A stretch of 64,000 bases of DNA, taken from the NCBI GenBank assembly GCA_019925795.1, contig CM034304.1:20538228-20602227 (forward strand). The letters are read 5' to 3'. A program made the translations under genes and the position numbers. The notes beneath the pieces were generated by a model that was not told the origin of the DNA, made no database searches, and was given only the letters and a program-made list of their open reading frames with translations. The DNA comes from Dendrobium chrysotoxum (taxonomy: Eukaryota > Streptophyta > Magnoliopsida > Asparagales > Orchidaceae). Shown piece by piece: positions 1 to 11,505 of the stretch (position 1 is its first letter; each line of letters starts with the position of its first letter).

Positions 1-619
1 TCATATTATATGATTAATAATCATAATTAATTTTGATTCGATTGCTTAATCTTACGGATTAAATTAGGCAAGATTTCTAAATATCTTACAGAATGATCAT
101 TATCATATGATATGAATAGACAAAATTTTAATTTTCAAAATATTGCCTAATTATAAATGGTGGTGGGGATTTCTAAATATAAATTGATCGTCCTGTACAA
201 CTCGAATCGTACAATCTTATTAGTTTAACTTATTTTCAATTTTTTTTCTTAATTTAAATATTTTAATTAATTTTTTTAATGAACATATTAAACAGTATAA
301 TACAGATCATCTAGTATGATCTTCAAAAAAAAATTAAAACCTTATGTTTCACTCCACCGTGTGTGTGCGCGCACTATTGTTATACTAACATACACCTTTT
401 ACAATATATTAATAAAAATATATAGATAGAGTCTTTTAAAAATCAATCATATATTACCCAACCTTGAGTCCTGATCCTTTAGTGTTGCTTGGTGTATGTT
501 GTACCAAAAATGTTAGTACACATAGAAATAACATATGCAGTAATAACAAGAGAAACTATATAAAGTCCAATAATATTTGTTATTATCAAAACATAAGCTG
601 AGGCTCTTGAATTGCAATA
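1..619 (-). repeat. E1 3' LTR (partial, runs off window)
   Basis: On the minus strand the LTR starts at 619 (TATTGCAATTC, expected TG mutated to TA) directly after the PPT and continues past base 1. It matches the E1 5' LTR, for example the stretch near 440-485 against 6812-6860. It carries an alternating purine-pyrimidine TG/CG tract at 359-374 and scattered GTATGATC/GTACAATC motifs typical of this family. Confidence 0.8.
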
Positions 620-637
620 ATCTCTCCCTTTTTTATT
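620..637 (-). other. E1 polypurine tract
   Basis: The minus strand reads AATAAAAAAGGGAGAGAT just before the 3' LTR. This is the plus-strand primer site for reverse transcription. It matches the PPTs of E2, E4 and E5 apart from one G-to-A change in the G run. Confidence 0.8.
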
Positions 638-999
638 ATAGCAAATATTGTTGGTTAAATTTTAAGTAAATTTTATTTTTCTCCTAAGTTCTCTCCCTTG
701 CTAAAAGATTTGTTTAAAGTTAAGGAGAAATTTTTTGTTTTATATTTTTATATTTTTTAAAATAACATGGAAAGACATAAAACAGGGAAAAAATAAAAGA
801 CCCTAGGATGAAAAAGGTTACAAACATATAACTCCTACTCCCCCTTTTGAAATCACCAAAAAGGAGATCTATGAACTCACACCCATATAAAACAAGACTA
901 CAAATCAATTGTGAAAAAGTTATAACCAAACTTCAAAGGAAAAAGAAGACAAAAATAATTAAACAAATAAACTAATTTTAACCATATCATTACCCCATT

Positions 1000-2440
1000 T
1001 TCTTTTAGCATTGATAACAATGACACCTAGTATAGTCCTAAGTGTACTGAAGGTGTCATATCTAAGGGATCTTGTAAAGATGTCTTTCAATTGATTTTTG
1101 GTAGCTACAAAATATAATTTTATGTCTCCCTTTGTTACATGATCCCTAATAAAATGATGTATAATATCAATATGCTTTATGTAGGAATGCTGGATTAGAT
1201 TAATTGAAATGTATATACCACTAATGTTATTACACATGATAGGTATAGTGCCCATAGAAAGTCCAAGGTCAAGGATTTGTTGCTTTAGCCATAAGATTTA
1301 TGCAACACAACTCCCTATGTCTATGCATTCTGCTTTAGTAGTGGATAGGGTTATAAAATTTTATTTTCTAGTAGACTAAGAAACTAAATATTTCCTTATG
1401 AATTGATAAGTGTCATAGGTGCTCTTCCTATCTACTCTACACCCAACAAAATTTGAATCTGAATATCCTACAATTTCAAAAGTGGTGTTATGTCTAAAAT
1501 ACTAAATTCCTAAGTATTAGGTGCTTATAAGATATTTAAGAATTCTCTTCATAGCAATCATATGAGATTCCTTCAGATCAGCTTGAAATCTAGCATAAAG
1601 TTAAATACTAAACATAATGTCCGGTCTACTAGTAGTCAAATAAAGAAGTGATCTCATAATTTCTCTATACTTCTTCTAATAGACTAATTTTTCATCTACA
1701 TCTTTATCAAGTTAGACAGTTGTGCTTATTGATGTATTTATATTTTTGAACCTTCCATATCAAATTTTTTCAATACCTCTTTAATATAATTAGTCTGACT
1801 AAGGAATGTACCATCCTTTCTTTGCTTTGTACTAAATCAAGAAAATAGTTCAACTCTCCCATCATACTCATCTCAAACTCCTTACTCTTAGTATTTAAAA
1901 ATTCCTTACATAAATTTTAATTTGTTGATCCAAATAGTATGTCATTAATATAGATTTGAAATATTAGTAAATCATCTCCTATTTTCTTAAGGAATAGAGT
2001 GGTGTTTATACTACCCTTAACAAATGATCTATCTAGGAGAAATGTGCTATGGCTCTTATGTCATTTCCTAGGTGCCTATTTTAATTCATATAAAGCTTTT
2101 TTTAATTTGTAAACATGATTAGAAAATAATGAATTTTCAAAACTTAGGGGTTATTCTACATAAATATCTTGTTTAGTCACCCCATTGAAAAATGAACTCT
2201 TCATATCCATTTGATATAGTTTGAAGCCTCTAAAATATATAAATGGTAGGACTCTAATGGCTTCTAATCTAGTTACATGGGCAAAGGTCTTCTCAAAATC
2301 AATCCCTTCTATTTGATTGTACCCCTTAGTTACTAGTCTAGCCTTATTCCTAATCATCAATTCAGAGTCATTCAACTTATTTTTAAATGCATGTTTAGTC
2401 AAAACTACACTCTAATCAGAAGGTCTACTAACTAGCTCTC
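1000..2440 (-). pseudogene. E1 pol 3' part: reverse transcriptase and RNase H remnant
   Basis: Copia reverse transcriptase followed by RNase H, both broken. The RT fingers are readable at 2402-2151 (KARLVTKGYNQIEGIDFEKTF, then YQMDMKSSFFNG). The catalytic box at 1941-1952 reads YIND instead of YVDD, so the second catalytic aspartate is lost. RNase H begins near 1473 (GYSDSNFVG) and its end is readable at 1255-1000, including the terminal LGVI motif shared by all five copies. Several stops and frameshifts lie between these islands. The block would have served cDNA synthesis in the virus-like particle; this copy cannot. Confidence 0.82.
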
Positions 2441-2542
2441 ATACATCATTTCTTATTAACTGATTTAACTCCTCATGCATGACTAGGATCAAGAATTTAT
2501 TATTAAGGGCTTGATCTATATTGGTTGGTCCTACCATAGAGA

Positions 2543-3450
2543 TCAAAGTTTAGGATTGAATTTTTTTCTAAGGCCTTGTTTAGTTCTAACCCCTACTGAT
2601 GAATCTCTTAAGATAAGCTCCCTAGGGTGACTAGAAGAATCTCTCCACTCTCTAGGAAAAGGATTATGAGGTTCTTTTTTATCCCCTCGGTCAATAGCCT
2701 CTACTCTTTGAGTAATTTCTACCTCATTATCATCTTCTAACCTAGGTATAACAAGCCTTTTTAATTCATCAAGTATGACAAGGGTGAATTCCTCGACAAC
2801 CAAGGTTCTTTTGTCAAAGACCTTATAGGCTTTACCTACTGAGGAATAACTTAAGAAGACTCCTTCGTCTGCCTTAGAATCAAACTTCTCTAAGTGAGAT
2901 TTATCATTAACAAGCAGAAAACACTTACACCTAAAGACATATATATATGTGAAAGATTAGGTGTCCTACCCTTAAGCAGCTCATATGATGTCTTATTCAA
3001 TTTGGATCTAAAATTCACCCTATTTAGCATATAACAAGCAGTATTCACTATTTCTACCCAAAAATATCTAGGTAGGGTATACTCAGCTAATATATCCCAA
3101 ACGGCCTCCACTAGTGTCCTATTTTTCCTTTCAGCTATGCCATTCTACTGTGAGGTCCTAGGGGCAAAAAATTATGATAAATTTTGAACACTTTATCATT
3201 CTCAAATTCTCCACCATGATTATTATGGATAATATAAATCAAACACCTTAACTTACTCTAAATATAAGTGAAGAAAATCATAAATTCATCAAAAGACTCA
3301 CTCTTATGTACTATGAATCTAACTCAAGTGAATCTAAAAAATCATCTATTGTCACAAATTCAAAAATCTTACCACCTAGACTAGCTGTACTAACGAGATG
3401 ATCCTTAGAGAAGTCTAGTTTAGGAATGCCTCTAACCAGGTCATTCTAGG
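2543..3450 (-). pseudogene. E1 integrase remnant
   Basis: Integrase core and C-terminal region of copia pol. The island at 3111-2890 holds the conserved segment after the catalytic glutamate (AEYTLPRYFWVEIVNTACYM, then LLKGRTPNLSH). The 2803-2543 island is the acidic linker between integrase and RT. The upstream core is cut by stops and frameshifts. Identification rests on near-identity to the integrase islands of E2, E3 and E5. Confidence 0.78.
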
Positions 3451-3459
3451 TAATCTTCC

Positions 3460-3960
3460 TAAGAGTTTTCATACTAGCATTGCATAGTCACCTATGACAT
3501 AGCCATGAATCATCCATAATAATTTAAGGAAAGAATAATTATCAAAAATATCAATGCAAGCAAGATCAAGAATATAAAAATTTTTAGTTCTCTTACATTC
3601 TAGTATAATCTTTTCATTTAAAATGATGGAATACTTATTTGAAAGAAATTTTATATCAAAGCTCTTATCACATAACTGACTAATGCTAAGTAAATTATGC
3701 TTTAAACTTTCAACTAAAAGTATATTTTTAATAATAAAACCATTGGTTTTATCGATTATACTTGAGCCAACCACTTTTCTAGTGATATTATCACCTAAAG
3801 TTACCTTGCCTCTGCTCCTCACCTCCAGCATGATGAACTACTTTATATCTCCAATCACGTGTCTTAAGTAGCCACTATCTAGGTACCACATACTCTCACT
3901 TGACTTCTTATGAGATCACCCCATAAGGTCAATCAAGGGTTAGATTTGGGAACCCAAGTG
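3460..3960 (-). pseudogene. E1 protease / pre-integrase remnant
   Basis: Retropepsin-type aspartic protease and the start of the pre-integrase region. The minus strand near 3895-3871 reads WYLDSG, so the DSG active site survives, but the next conserved residue (Cys in the sister copies) is Tyr. The island 3831-3469 continues with GKVTLGDN and LKHNLLSISQLCD, the usual end of the copia protease. The H-H-C-C zinc site of the pre-integrase domain is no longer readable. Confidence 0.75.
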
Positions 3961-4689
3961 AGTTTGGTTTCAACTTCTGCTTTGATGAATTAACAAAATG
4001 TATGTTATGCTAGGATAAATAATTTGGCCTCCAAACTAGGTGTGTTCTACTGTTCAAAATGCACGTATGGACTATGTGACCTAGTAATCCATAAGAGTAG
4101 CACCTAACCTATGGAAATGGGTTCACTAACCTATATGGTAGATATTGTATCTTCCTAGGTATATATGATGGATGTTGAGTCCTAGGTTATGGCTTTAGTG
4201 ATAGTGTAGGCCCTTGTGTGTTATTCTTAAGTGTAGTTATTTTTATTTGTAAAAATTCATTTTCACCTTTGTAACTTCAAATTCAAATTTCAACGCATGC
4301 TCATTAGTGTCTAGTTCCATTGCAAGTGTCTCTTGTTTCATAAATGCTTTCTTCAACTCAATATGCTTATTTTTTAAAGAATCATGTGACTTAGTTCAAT
4401 ATGCTTTTTAATTTATGTCATTAAACTCATGTACTAATGATGCATGCTCCTTATCTAATATGATTTACTTGAATTTAAGATTAATATGCTCTCTAACTAA
4501 CATGTCAAGATCACATTTCAAATCAAAAAATTCTTTCTTCAAACATGCTTGCTATTTTTTAAGTTTCAAATATGACTCATGTATTTGCTCAGAAATTGAA
4601 ATTAAATCTTCATAAGATAATTCAAATACCTCTTCCTGATTAGAGATAACAATTGTATCATTTTTCATTAAGAAAAATTAGTTACCTCC

Positions 4690-5730
4690 TCCTCAAGTTC
4701 ATGTTCAGATGAATCTAAGGCTAAGTCTGCCCAGAAAGCCTTTTGTTTTCTATGCTTACCCTTTTTAGAGTAAAACGTTTCTTCACCCTTTTCTTTAGTA
4801 GGTCGATTTTTGACCTTGGGCCAATCAAACCTTAGATATCCTAGTTTTCCTCATTCAAAATAAATAGTGTTAAAGGAAACTTTAATAAATTTACCTATCC
4901 TTCCCTCACTCCTAACTTGGTAGCATTTTTGCTTTCTTTTTAAGAAGCTTTTGAACTACTGAGTCATCAAAAATGTCATTGTTCTCATCGGCTTCAGAGC
5001 TTTCACTATCCATGCAATTGGATTTCAGTGCCACAATCTTCTCTTTTCTCTTATCACCTGCATCCAAAAGTCTTTGGCTCACATTTTGCTCATAAGCAAT
5101 GAGAGAGCCTAACAAATTCTTAATAGAGTATACATTTAAATCATTAGAATTAGAAATTGCAATGACTTTAGCATCAAAGCTATTAGGCAAACACCGTAAA
5201 ATATTATTCACTTTCTCAAAGTTAGATAATTCCCTTTCCAAAGCATGTAAAGATGTCAATATCTTAGTAAACCTAGTGTACATGTTAGAAATAGTCTCAA
5301 TTGGTTTCAAGAAAAATTGTTTGTACTTATGCAATAGTAGATTCAGATGAGATTATTTAACTTCATTTGTTCCTTCATACATGATACAAAGCATATCATA
5401 TATCTACTTCTCAGTAGTGTTAGTAGACACACACATGTAATCCTCAAGTTTTAATGCATTGAAAAAATAATTTAAACACTTCATGTTAAGTTATGCATAA
5501 TCCCTTTCATCCATGCTCCATTCAGAAAAAGGGATATCAAATTTAACACCATTCACAATATGAGAATGAATAGAATATTCAGTTTGTATCATATGACATA
5601 TTTTGTAGTCAATGGATTATAAAAATGTAGACATGCAAATTTTCCAAAATCAAATGGCATATTTTAGAATAATTATGAACGGGATATTGCATAACCCTCC
5701 TTAGTATTTATATTCCTAAATTGTACCATA
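4690..5730 (-). pseudogene. E1 gag remnant (UBN2 type)
   Basis: Capsid protein gene of the copia element. The longest open part, 5334-4912, carries the UBN2/Retrotran_gag_2 motif set (MYTRFTKILTSLHALERELS, then IAYEQ and a run of basic and acidic residues). The N-terminal half up to about 5730 can be followed in other frames (WSMDERDYA, EGTNEVK). The zinc knuckle expected near 4800-4870 has lost its cysteines. A long coiled-coil-like spacer between gag and protease (about 4250-4680) is present but closed in all frames. Confidence 0.75.
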
Positions 5731-5772
5731 AATTTTGTTTCAAGATTTTTAAACCACTAATTCAAAGAACCC

Positions 5773-6865
5773 ACTTTGATACGGATTGAAAGCTTAATTT
5801 GTGGTTGTTTACAACGGGGGGGGGGGGGGGAGGGCGGTGAATTAGTGTTTTTAAAAAAATTCTTCATTGAAAAACTTAACCAAATTTACAACCATAATTT
5901 TAAAACTAATTTTCTTAGGTGGAAGAGAATATTAAAAAAAATCAAATGTTTTTTTTTTATTTTGTAGAAAAATAAGTTTGAAACTATTTTTTTCTTCTTA
6001 TTTTTCAAATTTTTACTTTTATTTTCTAACAATAATTAAATCTAAAATAATCTCAATGTTCTCATGTGAATTTATAAGAAAGTAAAACTACAAGAAAATA
6101 AAATGGAGATAGTAAAGTGCATAAAAAAAATAAGAACAAGCGCACCAAAAATGTATAGTGGTTTAGTCAAAATTGATCTGTATCCACTCCTCGGAGTCCT
6201 CCTCTTTGGGTATTGCATTAAACCTTTAGTGTCTCTCCTTTCTACTTCACAGCTAGGTGGAGAAGCCCTTAAAAAATCTTTTCCACCAACCCAGTGCGAC
6301 GGAGTAGCCTAATCCCTTTCACCAATGGTGCGATGGAGTTGCTAGCGGCCCTTTGACTCCAAGAGGTTCTTCTCAGAGTTTCTCTAAAGTAAAACTTTGA
6401 CTCATGGAGGAAGGTTGATGATGCCTAAGAAACCATTGGAAGACTCTCTCTCACACACTCCCTTGATCCCATAAGGCTATTCTCCCTCTCTCTTAACACA
6501 CTTTTCTCTCTGAAGCCCATAGCTCACTTTCAAACTCTCTCTCATAAAAGACTCAAGCCCCTTGACTGCCAAAGACTATTCAAAATGAAACAAGAGTTTT
6601 TTATATACAAGGCTCTAAGAAAACCTTAATTTTTTATTCAGTCATCTCTATTCATAAAAGTATAATCTGAAGATCATATAGTATGATTAGTTTAATTCTC
6701 CCTTAAGTACTGTATGATAACTATTTCCCTATATGATCATTTCAAAATTATTTAACTAATTATCCAGTATAATACATTGACTCAAGAAAAAAAAAACTAG
6801 ATACTCTTGCATAAATCAATCCTATATTATCCAACATTGAGTCATGATCTTTTAGTGTTGCTATA
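5773..6865 (-). repeat. E1 5' LTR (truncated) with decayed PBS
   Basis: The plus strand at 5773-5784 (ACTTTGATACGG) is a decayed complement of the initiator-Met PBS TGGTATCAGAG. Two bases later the LTR begins with TGAAAGC (5787), matching the LTR ends of E3 and E5. The LTR runs to about 6865, where homology to the E1 3' LTR stops. A run of 15 G lies at 5816-5830. The part near 6160-6330 matches the R/U5 region of E3 and E5 (the stretch with the AGGTGGAGA motif). Confidence 0.78.
6599..6607 (-). promoter_or_regulatory. E1 LTR TATA box
   Basis: The minus strand reads CTTGTATATAAAAAACTC, a good TATA box in the position where E3 has CTATTTAGG and E4 has GTATTTAATC. It marks the U3/R boundary region of the LTR. 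Call based on consensus match and position only. Confidence 0.5.
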
Positions 6866-8806
6866 TAAAATATTTAAAACATTTATATTTACATTTACCC
6901 TTACATTTACATCAATGCCTAAGTACATTCTACTTTTACAAGAATATAAAGAGTAGTATATAAATATGCAATGTATGATGTTGTGCGAGTGTATACAAGA
7001 AAGTAAAATGGCCTAAGAGCCTACTCTAAGTGTGCATCAATATAAAGTAAATATCATCTCCAGAGTAGAAAAAGTAAACACACTAAATATGTACCCTCTA
7101 GGTAAGGCACTCCATAAGCAAAATAAACCAAAGCACTGGCCTAGCTTAAGCTAGAGTTAGTAGTCCTTGCTAACCCTCTGTAATGTGTGAAGGGGGCTAT
7201 GTGTCTTTGATATGTTTAAAGGATTTATTATTTAAGTCACTTTATTTGAAGGAGTTTGTTTATTACACATGCTCTCCAAATGGAATTATGTATGATATAT
7301 GAAAGTCCTTTAGTTTAGTAATTATTTATTAAATTTGGTTAAAGATACCCCAATCTAATGTGTTAGTATCTTCTTGAAAGGAGTTATACACAACTCATTA
7401 AAGTATTTTGGTTATTTAAAATTATTTAAGGATCTCTTAAATCCAATGCTAATATGTTCTCCAAAGGAATCAAACATAAAGCATGAAAGGTCTTTTCATT
7501 ATTTAATTAATATTAATTATCAAATTTATTTGATTAAAGTAAATTTAATCAAATTAATTACCAAATTAATTTGGTTTGTACAATTAATAATTGAATCATT
7601 ATTCTCTGATTTTTTTGGATTATTTAAAATTTAAATTTTTATTGAATTTTTAATCAATTTTTAAATAATTTTAATTCATTACTAATGCTTTATTATTTAT
7701 TTTTATTCAAAATTTTATTTAAATTTCAGATAATTATTAATAAATTTTATTTTATTTTATTTTTAATTTATTTTATCCATTTAAGTTGTATTCATTAAAA
7801 TTTACTTATTTTATTTAATTTTTAAGAATTTTAGTTAATTTTTTAATGCCATTTCTTTACATAAGAAGTTAGGGTTTTTAATTAACTAACCAAATTAATT
7901 CAAAGGGTCATGAGATTAAGGTCATTGGTTAGAGCTAACAGATAGACCAATCCCTAAAAATTTGAAATTAATTTGATTAATATTTAATATTTTTATGTTT
8001 TTTTTAATTATTATTTGATTAAGAGTTAAATGTATATTAATTAAATGTTAATAAAAATTAAAGTTGGATTTTAATTTTCATTAATTATAGGTGTGATTTT
8101 GAGTTGATTGAATCTTGGTTTATATTTTTAGAAATTTTGAGTGATTTATTAAAATTCTTGCAAAAAATAAGCCCTTAGATAGGGGTTGATTTTAGGTTTG
8201 CTTAGTTAAAGGGTTAAACGAATTTAAATTAATGTAAAATTATTCCTAGGGTATGTCATGTCGCTAAGTTTACTAGGTTACCCTTTTAGAAGCATGATAA
8301 ATTTCTTAAATTTTTCTAAGTTAGCAAAAAAATCTCTTTAAATATTTTTCCTAGGAGTCTCTAATATTCAAGTAGGCTCACAAATTAATATATTTAACCC
8401 TTGTAACAATATAAACATACCACAACAATATGATGCCCTAAATTTATGTGCAATGGGTGTGGTGAATTTCTAAGTATTTAGGTTAAAATTTAACTTATAC
8501 ATTTAGAAATTCAACTGTGCTCAATGGGTCACTCAATTAGGGTTAAGAAAATTACAGGATATATATAACATCCTACAATAGTTCCCTGCTAAAATTGAAC
8601 CCATTTAGATGAATAATTTGAACTTAATTAAAGTAAAATATGAAACTAAATAACTTAAATTAATATCAAACCATTCTTCAAATTGAATTAATTTTAATGT
8701 TATTAAATAGAGCTCTTCACCTTGAATACATAGAGGTATCATATGCATAATTTTATTAAATACATAATGTATTAGAATTTTTGAAAGTTTTGTATTATAA
8801 TTTGTA
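6866..8806 (+). repeat. U-C: fragment of the unclassified non-coding repeat
   Basis: Non-coding AT-rich DNA between the broken ends of E1 and E2. The stretch near 7130-7200 (CTAGAGTTAGTAGTCCT and neighbours) aligns with 41475-41535 in U-A and 60925-60990 in U-B. The stretch near 8365-8450 (TTTAACCCTTGTAACA) aligns with about 43045-43120 in U-A. The order is the same, so this is a third, more diverged and truncated copy. No coding potential seen; the 86-codon frame at 7374-7634 is an AT-rich chance ORF. Confidence 0.6.
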
Positions 8807-9953
8807 GCTCCCCCAAAGCCACCAAGGAACCAGAAAAGTAGCTTGAAGAAGACGGTCGAAACCTTGTTTGGAGCAACCTTTGTGAATCCCTCATAACTCC
8901 CCCATTCAAGGATTTCTCTCTCCTAAGCTCTCTCTTTATCTCTCTTCCTTCTTTAAGCTCTCTATCAAATCAACTCCGTAACAAAAGATTTTTTTAATAA
9001 GAGTATTAGAAATTCCTAAATAGTGGGCTTCAAAAAACACTAAATTTGAAGAGATCCATCTTCTATTTGTACAGTATGATACACTTATCATATAATACAA
9101 CCAATATAATTTAGAATCATCTAGCAAGTTTGTGTAGACAAACTATTAAATATTTAAACATTTCATACAGTATGATCAAAATATCGTATGATATAAACTA
9201 TATAAATTTCTTCTGTTCATTTGGGATGATCATTGGGATGACCAAAGTTAGTACTTTGTCAATCGTATAACACTTGGGATATTGTACCGTATAATTGATA
9301 TAAAAATCATAGATTTCATTCAGTATGATCTCTGGGATGACCTAAGTCATACTCTATCAATCATAGTGGATAAAATAAATCATACAGTATGATCAGTGAT
9401 AATAATTATCCCAATTTTGATTACCTAATATCAAGGGGTTAATTAAGAAAGATTTTAGTTAGAGCATATAGTACAAACTTAATCATACTTTATGATCAGT
9501 ATATAATTAGTATCTTTCTTAACATCTGGCGGCTAAGGTTTTGACAGAGTGTAACAAATTATATAGTATGAATTAAAATCGTACAGTACAAAACAAAATT
9601 ATATAATACAAAGTCAAAGTTATAAAGTATGAATTACTTAAAAAGAAATCTCTCTCAAAAACATTTTTCTCTCTCCTCTTATGTGTGTGTGCAATGTTAC
9701 TCAGCAATAATATCTACCTAGTTACATGATACGACTCAAGAAAGGAGAAAATGCATAATAAATTGAAAATACAGACTATAATCCTAGTCTACCCAGTCTT
9801 GAGCTGATCAGAATTGCAAGTGAATGACTGAATTCCTAAAATGTTAGAACACACAACATAAAACAAAATATAATAAAAATAGGAGAAAGTAGTAACAGAC
9901 ACAATAATGTTTATTAGCATCAAAATCAGAGTGCTTGAATCAGATTTGTAACA
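8807..9953 (-). repeat. E2 3' LTR, truncated
   Basis: On the minus strand it begins with TGTTACAAATCTG at 9953, right after the PPT. It aligns with the E3 LTR (for example 8810-8950 with 34228-34390, the stretch containing GGAGCAACCTTTGTGAATCC) and is lost beyond 8807. It contains a TG tract near 9682-9692 and many CATACAGTATGATC-type palindromes between about 9070 and 9620. Confidence 0.8.
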
Positions 9954-9971
9954 ATCTCCCCCTTTTTTATG
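9954..9971 (-). other. E2 polypurine tract
   Basis: The minus strand reads ATAAAAAAGGGGGAGAT directly before the LTR start, identical to the core of the E4 and E5 PPTs. Confidence 0.85.
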
Positions 9972-11505
9972 CTGGCAAATATTGTTGTTTAGGATTTTTT
10001 TTAAAATTGCTTTACTCTAAACTCCCCTTCATAAAAAATAGATAACAACATGAAAAAAAGGAAACAATCAACAAACACAATTCTCCCCCTTTTGACATCA
10101 CAAAAAGAGGGAAACAAAAGGAAGAAAAGAAAAAAGAAAGAGAAATAGACATAGGAATAAAATAGAACTAGAAAATAACAAGATTCAAAAAGACTAACAA
10201 CTCAAGGTAAAGAAAATATCATAACTCTGCTAACTTACGTGGGCATATTCAGAATGTAATAAACTTACTTTATAAGTAGAAAAAGCTCAAATAAGATTAG
10301 TGTTGACTTTATTGCAACCAAAGGATTTTGATTCTAGAGTTTGCACACCCAACTTAAATCTTCACAGGCTAAAGTCTATTTTTTAAACAAAAATCAAATT
10401 TAGGAATTACAATTAGATAGGAAACTTAAACCTTTCAGACTACTTAACATGAAATATATCGAATAGAATATTACTGTAAAATTGATGAATGAAGAATCAA
10501 GATTTTCCAAAATCAAGTATTAAACATATTATAAAACACAGAGATTTTCTATCATTCTGTGCCTCTTTTATCTAATTTAAGTTGGGCTCATTTTGTGCCT
10601 CTTTTATCAACTTTTAGCACATATTGTGCATCTTTTATTTTTGATATACTTAGTGTATATTTTACTTTTGGCGTCATTGTGTATCTTTTGCTTTTGGGCT
10701 TATTTTGTACCTCTTTTAATTTTTTCAAATTGCTTCCTTTCTAAATCTTTAAGAATCTTAGTTGTAAGATTATCTTCCAAATAGAAGGGAAGAATAACTC
10801 ATTCTCTTATATAGGGAGGTATAATCCACAAAGCAAACCCGAGTTTTGTAATAGGACTAAATAGCCTGATGTAAAAAATAAATAAATTTCATTCATCAAA
10901 TTGCAGACTATATACATGATATAAACATCTAGTAGAGTGAATAAGGTTTAATTTCAACCATTTTAATTAGAATTTGATTTAAATTTATTAAGTATACACA
11001 AGAAATTATCATGCAAAGGAAATAAGAAGGGATATGTAAATTCATGAATTTTTATCCTTTTAGTTTTTAAAAAATGTCAACAATTACTTTTTCAAACTTT
11101 TAAGTCAGAATAGAAGTATTTTTATTATAAACATCAAAGAGCATTGCAGTTAGAGTTAATTCATACAGTATGATTGAAGTCATACATTATAATTTAATTC
11201 GTATAGTACAAACACAAGTCATACAGTACAATCAATAGAACCAATAATTTAGTAGTCTAAAAATTTCTTAAGTAAAGAGTGCAGAAAATAACCTAACATA
11301 TCACTTGAAAGAGAAAATAAACACAAAACATTTTTTAATTTAATTTTTTTACAAAAATATTTGACTAAAAAGAAAGAGAAACAACACAATAAGGACTAAA
11401 AGGAAATTTCTTTACAAAACAAAGTAAAAAACAAATAGGTATAGATCTAAAAAGAAAAGTACATTCACAATAAAAACTAAAATAAAATTAGAACAGTGGT
11501 GGATC
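9972..11505 (-). other. E2 3'-UTR between aORF and PPT
   Basis: About 1.5 kb with no supported coding sequence. It corresponds to 52945-54288 in E5. The short frames at 10559-10784 are readings of a tandem repeat (listed separately). CATACAGTATGATT-like motifs recur at about 11160-11240. Confidence 0.6.
10552..10722 (-). repeat. E2 3'-UTR short tandem array
   Basis: Six imperfect units with consensus, on the minus strand, close to AAAAGAGGCACAAAATGAGC. Plus-strand unit starts are near 10558, 10594, 10625, 10654, 10678 and 10706, so the period drifts between 24 and 36 bases. The same motif is repeated in the 3'-UTR of E5 at 53501-53645. Confidence 0.65.

Larger units (their letters stand above)
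1..6865 (-). mobile_element. E1: SIRE-like Ty1/copia retrotransposon, degenerate, minus strand
   Basis: A Ty1/copia LTR retrotransposon read right to left: LTR with decayed PBS at the right, then gag, protease, integrase, RT and RNase H, a polypurine tract, and a 3' LTR cut by the left edge of the window. Domain order (integrase before RT) defines copia; the PPT sequence, long LTR and gag type match the SIRE/Maximus lineage. Its right LTR stops abruptly near 6865 inside sequence that the left LTR carries further, so it is truncated there. Only about 370 bases separate pol from the PPT, so it lacks the third ORF of E2 and E5. Every coding block has stops or frameshifts; it is not autonomous. 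Confidence 0.85.
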
